Shown: piece after piece, positions 8,111-17,659 of the stretch | Numbering within the stretch: position 1 is the stretch's first letter | Layout: each line of letters starts with the position of its first letter | Origin: Brevundimonas pondensis | Lineage (GTDB): Bacteria > Pseudomonadota > Alphaproteobacteria > Caulobacterales > Caulobacteraceae | DNA: 64,000 bases | NCBI RefSeq assembly: GCF_017487345.1 | Contig: NZ_CP062006.1 | Coordinates: 2,858,001-2,922,000 of the forward strand | Direction of reading: 5' to 3' | Program-made: the position numbers and the translations under genes | The notes under the pieces: model-generated | Told to the model about the DNA's origin: nothing | Databases searched by the model: none | The model's input: only the letters and a program-made list of their open reading frames with translations

Positions 8111-9040
8111 ATGCAAGAGACCGAACGGCAATCCGAGGAACGCAGCTGGGAAACGGCGAAGACGCTCGCCGAGGCCCTGCCCTATATTCAGGTCTATGAC
8201 CGCGAGACCGTGGTCATCAAATACGGCGGCCACGCCATGGGCGAGAGCGCCGTGGCTAAAACAATCGCCGCCGACGTGGTGCTGCTGAAGCTGATGGGCG
8301 TGAACCCCGTGGTGGTCCACGGCGGCGGCCCGCAAATCAGCGCCATGCTGGACAAGGCGGGGTCAAGTCCGCCTTCGTCGACGGCCTGCGCGTCACCGAC
8401 AAGGACACCATGCAGGTGGCCGAGATGGTCCTGTCGGGCGCGGTCAACAAAGAGATCGCCCACTGGATCACCGTCGCCGGCAAGGAAGCCGACGTGCGCG
8501 GCGTCGGCCTGTCGGGCAAGGACGCGGGCCTGCTGACGGTCGAGAAGACCAAGCGCACCAAGCGCGACCCCGACAGCATGATCGAACACGAGGTCGACCT
8601 GGGCTTCGTCGGCGAACCGACCAGAGTCGACCCCAAGCTGATCAAGGGTCTGATCGCCTCCGAGACCGAGGACTGGGTGCCGGTCATCGCCCCCATCGGG
8701 GTGGCCGAGGACGGCATGACCTATAACGTCAACGCCGACACGGTGGCGGGCGCCGTGGCCGGGTCGCTGGGCGCCAAGCGCATGCTGCTGCTGACCGACG
8801 TGCCGGGCGTCAAGGGCGCGGACGGCGAGATCATCCGCCAGATGAACCTGGAAGAAGCGCAAGGCCTGATCGACACCGGGGTCGCCAACGGCGGCATGAT
8901 CCCCAAGCTGGAGACGGCCATGGCCGCCGTGCGTTCGGGCGTCGAGGCCGTGGTCATCCTAGACGGACGCCGCCCCCACGCCATGCTGGTCGAGCTGTTC
9001 ACCGAATTCGGCGCCCGGCACCCTGGTGAAGGCCCAGTGA
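8111..9040 (+). pseudogene. argB: Acetylglutamate kinase (two frameshifts)
   Basis: Second step of arginine biosynthesis, phosphorylating N-acetylglutamate. Motifs are [12 protein letters not shown] near the start, [17 protein letters not shown], then after a frame change VDGLRVTD, and NVNADTVAGAVAGSLGAKRMLLLTDV and GGMIPKLETA. One G is missing in the run near 8358 (GCGGGGTC where GCG GGG GTC is expected) and one C is extra near 9012-9016. Correcting the second gives the usual ending GAGTLVKAQ and a stop at 9038-9040; uncorrected, the frame runs into the next gene as a false fusion. The ATG at 8111 gives [13 protein letters not shown]. As argB is normally needed for arginine prototrophy, sequencing error is the simplest explanation. 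Confidence 0.88.
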
Positions 9041-9728
9041 CCGTCACGCCGCTCGCGGCGACCACCGAGATCGGCGCCGACCTGCGCGTCCGGTCCTGGG
9101 TGTTCGACCTCGACAACACCCTCTACCCGCCCGAGACTCAGTTTCTCAAACAGGTCGAGCAGCGCATCAACCACTATGTGGTGCGCACCTCGGGCCTGGA
9201 ATCGGCCGAGGCCCTGGCGGTGCAGCGCGGCTATCTGCACGACTACGGCACCTCGCTGGCCGGGCTGATGATGCACTACGAGATCGACCCGCACGACTTC
9301 CTGGCCGAGGTCCACGACGTGCCGCTGGACGTGCTGACGCCCGATCCCGGTCTGCACGCGGCGCTGGAGCGGCTGAGCGGCCCGCGCCTGATCTTCACCA
9401 ACGGCTCGATCGGCCACGCCCGTCGGGTGATGGAGAAGCTGGAGCTGACGCGCTTCTTCGACGGAGTTTTCGCCCTGGAAGACGCCGACCTGATCCCAAA
9501 GCCGGACCCGCGCACCTTTGACAAGATGCTGGCCCGGTTCGGCGTCGATCCGACCACGGCCTGCTTCTTCGAGGACACGCCCAAGAACCTGGAGCCGGCG
9601 CACGCCATCGGCATGACCACGGTTCTGGTCGGGCCCAAGGCTTTAGTCGCCGAGGGCGATCACATCCAACACCGGGCCGCCAGCGTCGGCCCCTTCCTGA
9701 CCACCGCCATGCTGGACGGAGATCCGCA

Positions 9729-9732
<4 letters not shown>
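9037..9732 (+). CDS. HAD-family pyrimidine 5'-nucleotidase
   Basis: HAD-superfamily phosphatase similar to yeast Sdt1/Phm8-type pyrimidine 5'-nucleotidases, acting on small phosphorylated metabolites in the cytoplasm. Motif I is [11 protein letters not shown], motif II LIFTNGS, motif III the lysine in [12 protein letters not shown], and motif [16 protein letters not shown] place the start at the GTG (9037) overlapping the corrected argB stop (GTGA), giving [16 protein letters not shown]; about 231 residues is normal. An apparent argB-HAD fusion in the raw sequence comes from the frameshift at the end of argB. It overlaps dapD by ATGA. The argB-HAD-dapD order is familiar from Caulobacterales. 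Confidence 0.85.
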
Positions 9733-10598
<866 letters not shown>

Positions 10599-10695
10599 AA
10601 ACCGGCAAGCGGAAAAGCTCCGACCACGCTCTGAAACAGGCTCGCCAAGCCGGCGAAATACGGCCTAATAGCGACGTTGGTTCGGGGAGGCGGCA

Positions 10696-12993
10696 GTGGC
10701 TGTCAGACGTTTGCGCGGAATAGCGACATCGGTCGCGGTCATGGGCCTTCTGGTGCTGCCGCTGGCGGCATGTGGAGGCGGCGGCGGCGGTGGCGGCGGC
10801 GTGGCGCCGGCGGCGGGGTGGTCACGCCTCCCCTCCTCCCCGCCTCCTCCTCCCCGCCGCCTCCCCGCCGCCCCCGCCGTCCCCAGCTCGAACTCACCCG
10901 AGTATCAACGCAACTACGGCGTGGTGAACGCAGGCGCGATCACGGCCTGGCAAGGCGGCGCCACGGGGCGCGGCGTCACCGTCGGAGTGGTCGATAGCGG
11001 CATCAAGATGAACCACCAGGATCTGGGCGCGAATATTTCATCGCTCTCAACCGACATCATCGCGGGTCGCAATCAGCCGCAAGGCGCCGACAGCCATGGC
11101 ACCCGCGTCTCCAGCGTGATCGCCGCCCCCTTCAATGGCTTCGGCACGGTCGGCGTCGCCTACAACGCCACCATCTTGTCGATCCGGGCCGACATCAGCG
11201 ATTGCACCGATCCGGACGACACGGTCTGCTTCCGAGGTTCGGATCTGGCCAATGCCCTGGACTACGCCGTGCGCAACGGCGCCAAGGTCATCAACCTGTC
11301 GCTGGGCGGTGAAGGCGCCCTGGGCGCCTCGTTCGAAGCGGCGCTTCAGCGCGCGATCAATGCAGGCGTGGTCTTCGCCGTCGCCTCCGGCAATGAGGCC
11401 GGCGCCAACCCGGAATGGCCGGGTCGCTACGCCGGCGACGCGCGTTTCGCCGGCGGCATTATCGTCACCGGCGCACACAACGCCGCCAACCAGATCTCGA
11501 GTTTCTCGAACCGCGCCGGCGTGTCGCAGGCCTGGTTCCTGTCCGCGCCCGGCGAAGACGTCGTTGTCGACTGCGAAGACACGTCGTGCTGGCGCGTTAA
11601 CGGCACCTCCTTCGCCTCGCCCGCCGTGGCCGGGGCTCTGGCCCTGCTGCTGGAGGCCTTTCCCAATCTGACTGGCCGTCAGGCGGTCGATATCCTCCTG
11701 CGTACGGCCAGGGACGCGGGGGACGTCGGGACTGACACCATCTATGGCCGCGGCCTGCTGGACATCGCCCAGGCCTTCCAGCCGGTCGGCGCCACTTCCT
11801 CGCCCCAGGCGAAGGGGGCGGCCGTGCAGGTCGCCATCGAGCCCGGCGCCCATGTCGGTGGACCGTTCGGCGACGCCCTGGGCCGTACCGACGCCCTGGG
11901 CACCATCGGCTATGACGAATACGAGCGCCTGTTCCGCATCGACATGGGCGCGGCCTACCGCATCGCGCCCCGTCGCAGCTATCAGCCGGAAAACCCCACG
12001 CCGATGCGCCAATCGCAGGTGACGATGGACGGCCCCGGCGGGGCGAAACTGTCCCTGGTCGCCGCCGTGCCGGTCGAGACTCCCGAACCGATCCTGAACC
12101 GCTACACCCCCTTCGACGCCCCCTGGCTGGGCGACGAGGTCAAGCAGGAAGCCCTGTTCGACGTCACCGCCGGGCGCATGTCCTTCTCCGCCTGGCAGGG
12201 CAAGGGCGGATCGCGTTCGCCCTTCCGCACCGGCTCGGGCGACGGCTTCGCCGCCCTGGCCCAAGCCGATCACGCGTTGCGCGGGGCCATGGTCTTCGAC
12301 GGTCTGGGCTTCGGTCCTCTGACGGTCAGCGCCGAGACCGGCGCCGGCGACCGGCGCGCTCCTTTGCGCTCGGTCGAGCAGGACGTCTCCTCCTATGCCC
12401 GCGCCGCCGTCGACTGGCGCGGCGCGCACGGCGGCCTGTCCTTCAGCATGGGGGCGCTGGACGAGAAGATGGGGCCGCTGGGCGCCTATATGCCGACGCG
12501 TTCGGACTTCGCTCTGCCCTCTCGCACCCGCTTTGCGGCCTTCGGCGGCGACCTGAGCCTGGGACACGGCGTCATCATCAGCGGCGAGGCCGGTTTCGGC
12601 CGCACCGAGATCGAAGGCCGGTTCCTGAATCTGTCCAGCGCCGCCGTCAGCTCGACCTGGCGCATGGCGCTGCAGTCGGACTGCCCGTCGTGGGCGCTCG
12701 GCTGCAGCCGTCTGACCTGGGAGATCTCCCAGCCGTTGCGGGTCGAGAGCGGGACCTTCAGCGCCTTCCTGGCCGATGTGCCGCTGGAATACTTCGACCC
12801 GGTCACCTTCTCGGAGCGCCGCTTCTCGGCCAGCCCCTCGGGCCGTCAGATCGACTTCAGCATCCGCAGCCTGCACCCCCTGCCCGGCGGGTCGGTGCTG
12901 CAGCTGGAGGCCGTGGCCAGCCGCGACGAGCAGCACCGTGCAGGCGCCCCGGCCGGCTACGCCCTGTTGGGCAGCTGGCGACGCGGGTTCTGA
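10696..12993 (+). CDS. Subtilase (S8) serine protease, exported lipoprotein with C-terminal beta-rich domain
   Basis: A GTG start with GGGGAGG upstream opens a lipoprotein signal (LLVLPLAAC, lipidated Cys26) followed by a nine-glycine run and a Ser/Pro/Arg-rich linker (about 27-65). The catalytic triad is complete: Asp100 in TVGVVDSGI, His134 in DSHGTRVSSV, Ser305 in NGTSFASPAVAG, with oxyanion Asn233 in ASGNEAG. The roughly 400-residue C-terminal half has no recognised catalytic motif, is rich in alternating hydrophobic strands and ends in Phe, reminiscent of autotransporter barrels, though I cannot confirm a barrel. In the Gly/Pro tract (10790-10880) the +1 frame is equally open, so a compensating indel pair is possible. 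Flanked downstream by a terminator. Confidence 0.82.
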   Translation: MAVRRLRGIATSVAVMGLLVLPLAACGGGGGGGGGVAPAAGWSRLPSSPPPPPRRLPAAPAVPSSNSPEYQRNYGVVNAGAITAWQGGATGRGVTVGVVDSGIKMNHQDLGANISSLSTDIIAGRNQPQGADSHGTRVSSVIAAPFNGFGTVGVAYNATILSIRADISDCTDPDDTVCFRGSDLANALDYAVRNGAKVINLSLGGEGALGASFEAALQRAINAGVVFAVASGNEAGANPEWPGRYAGDARFAGGIIVTGAHNAANQISSFSNRAGVSQAWFLSAPGEDVVVDCEDTSCWRVNGTSFASPAVAGALALLLEAFPNLTGRQAVDILLRTARDAGDVGTDTIYGRGLLDIAQAFQPVGATSSPQAKGAAVQVAIEPGAHVGGPFGDALGRTDALGTIGYDEYERLFRIDMGAAYRIAPRRSYQPENPTPMRQSQVTMDGPGGAKLSLVAAVPVETPEPILNRYTPFDAPWLGDEVKQEALFDVTAGRMSFSAWQGKGGSRSPFRTGSGDGFAALAQADHALRGAMVFDGLGFGPLTVSAETGAGDRRAPLRSVEQDVSSYARAAVDWRGAHGGLSFSMGALDEKMGPLGAYMPTRSDFALPSRTRFAAFGGDLSLGHGVIISGEAGFGRTEIEGRFLNLSSAAVSSTWRMALQSDCPSWALGCSRLTWEISQPLRVESGTFSAFLADVPLEYFDPVTFSERRFSASPSGRQIDFSIRSLHPLPGGSVLQLEAVASRDEQHRAGAPAGYALLGSWRRGF

Positions 12994-13014
12994 CCCCTAC
13001 GATCCAGACATGAG

Positions 13015-13046
13015 AAAGGCCGGCGGATCGCTCCGCCGGCCTTTTG
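13015..13046 (+). terminator. Bidirectional terminator between subtilase and thiolase genes
   Basis: AAGGCCGGCGGA and TCCGCCGGCCTT form a perfect 12-bp stem with loop TCGC. T residues follow in both directions, serving the two convergent genes. Confidence 0.85.
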
Positions 13047-13070
13047 CATTTCAGCCCGTGAGCCGAAGCG

Positions 13071-14303
<1,233 letters not shown>

Positions 14304-14395
14304 TCACCTCTCGCAAGTGCGAAGTTCAGCACTTCGTCATCATCCGGGCGCAATCTGACGGGAACGATCCCCACGGCGAACGCTTTTCAGGAGTG

Positions 14396-15106
14396 ATGCT
14401 GGTGCGGCTGAAATCCTTGGCGAGACGGGTGTGGACGCCCGACGACCTCGACATGATCGAGCACTATCAATCGCGCGCCGAGCGGCTGGCCGATCTGTGG
14501 GTTCATATCGTGGGCCTGGGTCTGGCGGCCATCGGCGGCGTCGTCCTGGCGGTGCTGGCCGGGCTTTACGGCGGGATCAGCGCCGTGGTGGCGACCGCCA
14601 TCTACGCCGTCTGCCTGCTGGCCATGCTGACAGCCTCGACCATCTACAACCAGACCCACCCTTGCGCCGCCCGCCCCGTGCTGCGACGGCTGGACGAGGC
14701 GGCCATCTTCCTGATGATCGCCGGCAGCTACACCCCCTTCACCACACAGAGGTTCGAGGGGGCCTGGTCGATCGGCTTCACCCTGACCGTCTGGTTGATA
14801 GCCCTGTCGGGCGTGGCGGTAAAAATGTTCGCCCCGCGCATCTCCGACGTCTTCTGGAGCGCGGTCTATGTCCTGTTCGGCTGGGTGGCGATCTTCGCGC
14901 TGAAGCCGATGATCGAGACGGTGCATCCCCTGGCCCTGGGCCTCCTGGTGGCGGGCGGTCTGATCTACACCTCGGGCGTCTTCGTCTTCATCAGCCAGAA
15001 GGTGAAATTCCGCCGCGCCATCTGGCACGGTTTCGTCGTGGCGGGGGCCGGCGTGCACTGGGCGGCCATCCTGATCGGGGTAGTCCTGGCGCCCGGCGCG
15101 GCCTGA
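14396..15106 (+). CDS. Hemolysin III / TrhA family membrane protein
   Basis: Seven-transmembrane protein of the PAQR/hemolysin III superfamily, linked in other bacteria to membrane-fluidity control. Transmembrane stretches include HIVGLGLAAIGGVVLAVLAG, VVATAIYAVCLLAMLTAS, DEAAIFLMIAGSYTPF and IGFTLTVWLIALSGVAV. Conserved SxxxH-type positions are visible (TASTIYNQTHP, SYTPFT, and HGFVVAGAGVHW near the end). About 236 residues from the ATG at 14396, though AGGAG lies only 3-4 nt away. GTG 14393 and ATG 14453 (MIEHYQSRAERLADL) are alternatives. Confidence 0.85.
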   Translation: MLVRLKSLARRVWTPDDLDMIEHYQSRAERLADLWVHIVGLGLAAIGGVVLAVLAGLYGGISAVVATAIYAVCLLAMLTASTIYNQTHPCAARPVLRRLDEAAIFLMIAGSYTPFTTQRFEGAWSIGFTLTVWLIALSGVAVKMFAPRISDVFWSAVYVLFGWVAIFALKPMIETVHPLALGLLVAGGLIYTSGVFVFISQKVKFRRAIWHGFVVAGAGVHWAAILIGVVLAPGAA

Positions 15107-15178
15107 CCTGACGGCGCCCTCTGGCCTTCGCGCGCGCAACGCGTGATAGTGCGGCGTTGCAACAACGCGAGAACAAGC

Positions 15179-15805
15179 GTGAACGACAAGAAATCCGAGG
15201 GCGGAAAAACCCGTGATGGCGTCGTCGTCATCAAGAAGTATGCGAACCGGCGGCTCTACAACACCGCCACCAGCGCCTATGTGACGCTGGAAGACCTGGC
15301 GCAGATGGTGCGCGAGGGGGTCGAATTCGTCGTCTATGACGCCAAGACCAATGACGAGCTGACACGTCAGATCCTGACACAGATCATCTTCGAGGAAGAG
15401 AACCGCGGCGAGGCCCTGCTGCCGGTGCAGTTCCTGCGCCAGTTGATCGGCTTCTACGGCAACTCGATGCAGTCGGTCCTGCCGTCCTATCTGGAGATGT
15501 CGCTGGACAGCTTCACCCGCCAGCAGGAGCAGCTGCGCAGCCAGTTCACCCGCGCCTTCGCCGGCACGCCCGGCGGCGGCCTGATGGAAGAGGCCGTGCG
15601 CCAGAACATGGCCATGTTCGAGCGCGCCATGAAGATGTTCCCCGGCATGGCCGCCTATGGCCGACCCGAGGCCGAGACGGCGCCCGCGCCAGAGCCAGCG
15701 CCTGAGCCCAAAGCAGCGCCGGCCGACCCGGCCCTGGACGAAATGCGTCGCCAGATGGACGAGATGCGCGCCCAGATCGAGCGCCTGGCCGGCGCCGGCA
15801 AATGA
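15179..15805 (+). CDS. phaR: Polyhydroxyalkanoate synthesis repressor PhaR
   Basis: DNA-binding regulator that represses phasin and PHB genes until granules form. The N-terminal DNA-binding domain has the hallmark VVVIKKYANRRLYNT and SAYVTLEDLAQMV. It is followed by the PHB-associating domain (EFVVYDAKTNDELTRQILTQ, EEENRGEALLPVQFLRQLI, GFYGN). The tail is Pro/Ala-rich and ends in a short amphipathic helix (LDEMRRQMDEMRAQIERLAG). I chose the GTG at 15179 (VNDKKSEGGKTRDG) because family members start close to this; another in-frame GTG at 15143 would add 12 residues. The stop overlaps the next gene by 4 bp. Confidence 0.92.
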   Translation: MNDKKSEGGKTRDGVVVIKKYANRRLYNTATSAYVTLEDLAQMVREGVEFVVYDAKTNDELTRQILTQIIFEEENRGEALLPVQFLRQLIGFYGNSMQSVLPSYLEMSLDSFTRQQEQLRSQFTRAFAGTPGGGLMEEAVRQNMAMFERAMKMFPGMAAYGRPEAETAPAPEPAPEPKAAPADPALDEMRRQMDEMRAQIERLAGAGK

Positions 15806-16164
15806 CCGACGGCGTGCGCCCGGTCGCCCCCCTGGAGGGGCCCACGGTGCAGGAACGCCGCGAAGGCGACCGGCGTCGCCGTGACCGTCGCGCCGAGGCC
15901 GAGGTCGAAGCGGCGTCGCGCGCGGTGGTCCCGGCTGGCGAGCGGGTCGATCATGCCGCCTCCCCGGCAAAGCCTGCCGTGTCGCCGCTGGCGCCGCCGG
16001 CCCTGTTCGCCGCCCAGGTCCTGGGTCAGAAGGGGCAGAAGCGCGGGCTGAAGGGCGGGCCTCCGGTGCTGGACGCCGCCCGCTCGACCTATCTGGGCGC
16101 GGAATATTCGGGCAAGCGCGACCGTCGCCCCCGCGTGGGCAAGGCCACTCAGACCGAAATCTAG
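15802..16164 (+). CDS. Conserved hypothetical basic protein coupled to phaR
   Basis: A 120-residue protein overlapping phaR by ATGA, so translation is probably coupled. It is disordered-looking and highly charged: an Arg cluster (ERREGDRRRRDRRAEAE) near residues 18-34, a Pro/Ala middle, then GQKGQKRGLKGGPPVLDAARSTYLGAEYSGKRDRRPRVGK. The latter looks like the conserved functional part. No family recognised. Nucleic-acid or polyphosphate/PHB-granule association would fit the charge but is speculation. Confidence 0.72.
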   Translation: MTDGVRPVAPLEGPTVQERREGDRRRRDRRAEAEVEAASRAVVPAGERVDHAASPAKPAVSPLAPPALFAAQVLGQKGQKRGLKGGPPVLDAARSTYLGAEYSGKRDRRPRVGKATQTEI

Positions 16165-16227
16165 GCCCCTTCGGCCGATGGCATGGCGTTTGCGACGGCC
16201 CCGGCGTCTTCGACCGGAGTTTCGCCC

Positions 16228-16302
16228 ATGGCCGTCCTTAACCTCGCCGCCCGCCTGTTCGACGTCACCGTGGTCGCCCTGGTCTTCGTCGCCTTCAGCT
16301 AA
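16228..16302 (+). CDS. Possible 24-residue single-pass membrane peptide
   Basis: ATG at 16228 reads MAVLNLAARLFDVTVVALVFVAFS and then TAA; I quote the hydrophobic core as VTVVALVFVAF. A GGAG lies about 9 nt upstream. It sits in the gap between the phaR operon and a convergent membrane protein. Length and hydrophobicity fit a small membrane protein, but so short an ORF can arise by chance. Confidence 0.3.
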   Translation: MAVLNLAARLFDVTVVALVFVAFS

Positions 16303-16311
16303 TCCTGCGCC

Positions 16312-16737
16312 TCAGCGCGGGTTCATGTCGAAGTCGCGCCGCGAGGCGATGATGGTGACGATGAAACCCGCCAGCACGTCCAGCAGCACCATGGTCAGGA
16401 TCAGAAAGAAGACCGATCCTGCAAAACCCGGCAGCAGCAGGAACTCAACCAGACAGACCACGAACAGCGCCATCGACAGGGCGTGATTGACGATGGCCAC
16501 CCGCTGGCTGGAGGTCGATTTCAACAGTTCGACAAACAGCAGGATCAGCGACAGGAAGAGGATCAGGTCGCCGATGCTGATGCTCCACACCGCGCCCGAG
16601 GTCATGGGCACGCGGAACAGCACCTCGCCCAGCACCGCCGTCGGCCCGAGCAGGGGATCAGCGCCCGCCCCGCCGAGCAGGATCACCAGATTGTAGATCA
16701 TGACCGGCACGATCAGCAGCGGTATGGCGATCAGCAT
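16312..16737 (-). CDS. Small integral membrane protein of unknown function
   Basis: A 141-residue protein with four likely transmembrane helices: LIAIPLLIVPVMIYNLVILLG split around 2-20, SIGDLILFLSLILLFVELL, NHALSMALFVVCLVEFLLL and SVFFLILTMVLLDVLAGFIV. It ends in ASRRDFDMNPR. The start is the ATG at 16737 with a strong GGAGGGG upstream; the longer in-frame start at 16785 lacks support. It lies upstream of nothing obvious and is encoded opposite the phaR genes. I do not recognise a named domain. Confidence 0.75.
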   Translation of the reverse strand: MLIAIPLLIVPVMIYNLVILLGGAGADPLLGPTAVLGEVLFRVPMTSGAVWSISIGDLILFLSLILLFVELLKSTSSQRVAIVNHALSMALFVVCLVEFLLLPGFAGSVFFLILTMVLLDVLAGFIVTIIASRRDFDMNPR

Positions 16738-16816
16738 GGGTGGCCCCTCCAGATCGCCCTGCTTAACCCTGTTTCCAGCGCACAACCATATGGCCCCAAA
16801 GACCAGAATGGTTCGG

Positions 16817-17554
16817 TCAGAACTCGCTGATGGCGCCCGGCCGACGCGAGCGCGATTTCAGCCACATCACGCCCAACAGGTCCGAAAACGACGCCCGCAG
16901 CCGTCCCCAGTTGGTGTATTTCGACTGACCCGTCTCGCGGTGGCGGTGATCGACGTCGAGATAGCGGTTCTCATACCCCTCGCGGATGGTCAGCGCCGGC
17001 AGATAGCGGTGGATGTGATCAAAGTAGGGCAGCCGCAGGAAGACGTCGCGGCGGAAGGCCTTGAGCCCGCAGCCGGTGTCGTCGGCGTCGTCGGACAGCA
17101 GCTTCTTGCGGATGCGGTTGGCCCAGATCGAGGCCTGACGCTTGGCGTTGCTGTCCTGACGCTTGGCGCGCACCCCGCCGACCAGGGCGACGCTGGCGGG
17201 AGCGGCGATCAGGGCGTCAGCCAGGCGCGGCGCATCGGCGGGCGGGTTCTGGCCGTCGCCGTCCAGGGTGACCACGATAGGCGCGCGCGCGGCCAGGACG
17301 CCGGTGCGCACCGCCCGGCTCTGACCGGCGTTGGTCGCATGCGACAGCACCCGCAGGGTCGGCAGCTCGGCCATCGCCGCCTGCAGCTCGACCAGGGTCG
17401 AATCCTTGCTGGCGTCGTTGACGAAGATCATTTCATAGGACCGACCGGCGAAGGCCTCGGCGATCTCGCGCGCCAAGGGCACGGCTGCGCCGGATTCGTT
17501 GTGAACAGGCACAACGACGGAAATGTCAGGAATAGAAGCGAGGCTGTCGGTCAT
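16817..17554 (-). CDS. Family 2 glycosyltransferase (polyprenyl-phosphate sugar synthase-like)
   Basis: A GT-A enzyme likely to transfer a sugar from a nucleotide to undecaprenyl or dolichyl phosphate. Motifs are ISVVVPVHNESG at the N-terminus, the acidic IFVNDASKDST, the DxD-type VTLDGDGQNPPAD, and the acceptor-side DTGCGLKAFRRDVF and YLDVDHRHRETGQSKYTNWGR. The protein is 245 residues and has no C-terminal membrane anchor, like soluble DPM1-type synthases. ATG 17554 gives MTDSLASIPDISV. The divergently transcribed GT39-type enzyme next door would use such a lipid-linked sugar, so the pair probably modifies lipid A or another envelope acceptor. Confidence 0.87.
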   Translation of the reverse strand: MTDSLASIPDISVVVPVHNESGAAVPLAREIAEAFAGRSYEMIFVNDASKDSTLVELQAAMAELPTLRVLSHATNAGQSRAVRTGVLAARAPIVVTLDGDGQNPPADAPRLADALIAAPASVALVGGVRAKRQDSNAKRQASIWANRIRKKLLSDDADDTGCGLKAFRRDVFLRLPYFDHIHRYLPALTIREGYENRYLDVDHRHRETGQSKYTNWGRLRASFSDLLGVMWLKSRSRRPGAISEF

Positions 17555-17659
17555 CCGTCGCTCTGTAGCGCATCGCCGGGCTCGAGGAAAACCGGGCCGC
17601 GCGAAGAGGTTACAAGCTGCAGCTTCCGGGGGGCGGCGTCGGCGTGATACGACAGCGCC

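Noticed and set aside
11047..12936. 629-residue minus-strand frame opposite the subtilase
   Set aside because: Antisense shadow of a gene with a complete catalytic triad.
14387..15970. 527-residue minus-strand frame across hemolysin III and phaR
   Set aside because: Spans two well-supported genes and their gap on the other strand; repetitive Arg/Gly/Gln composition typical of shadow ORFs.
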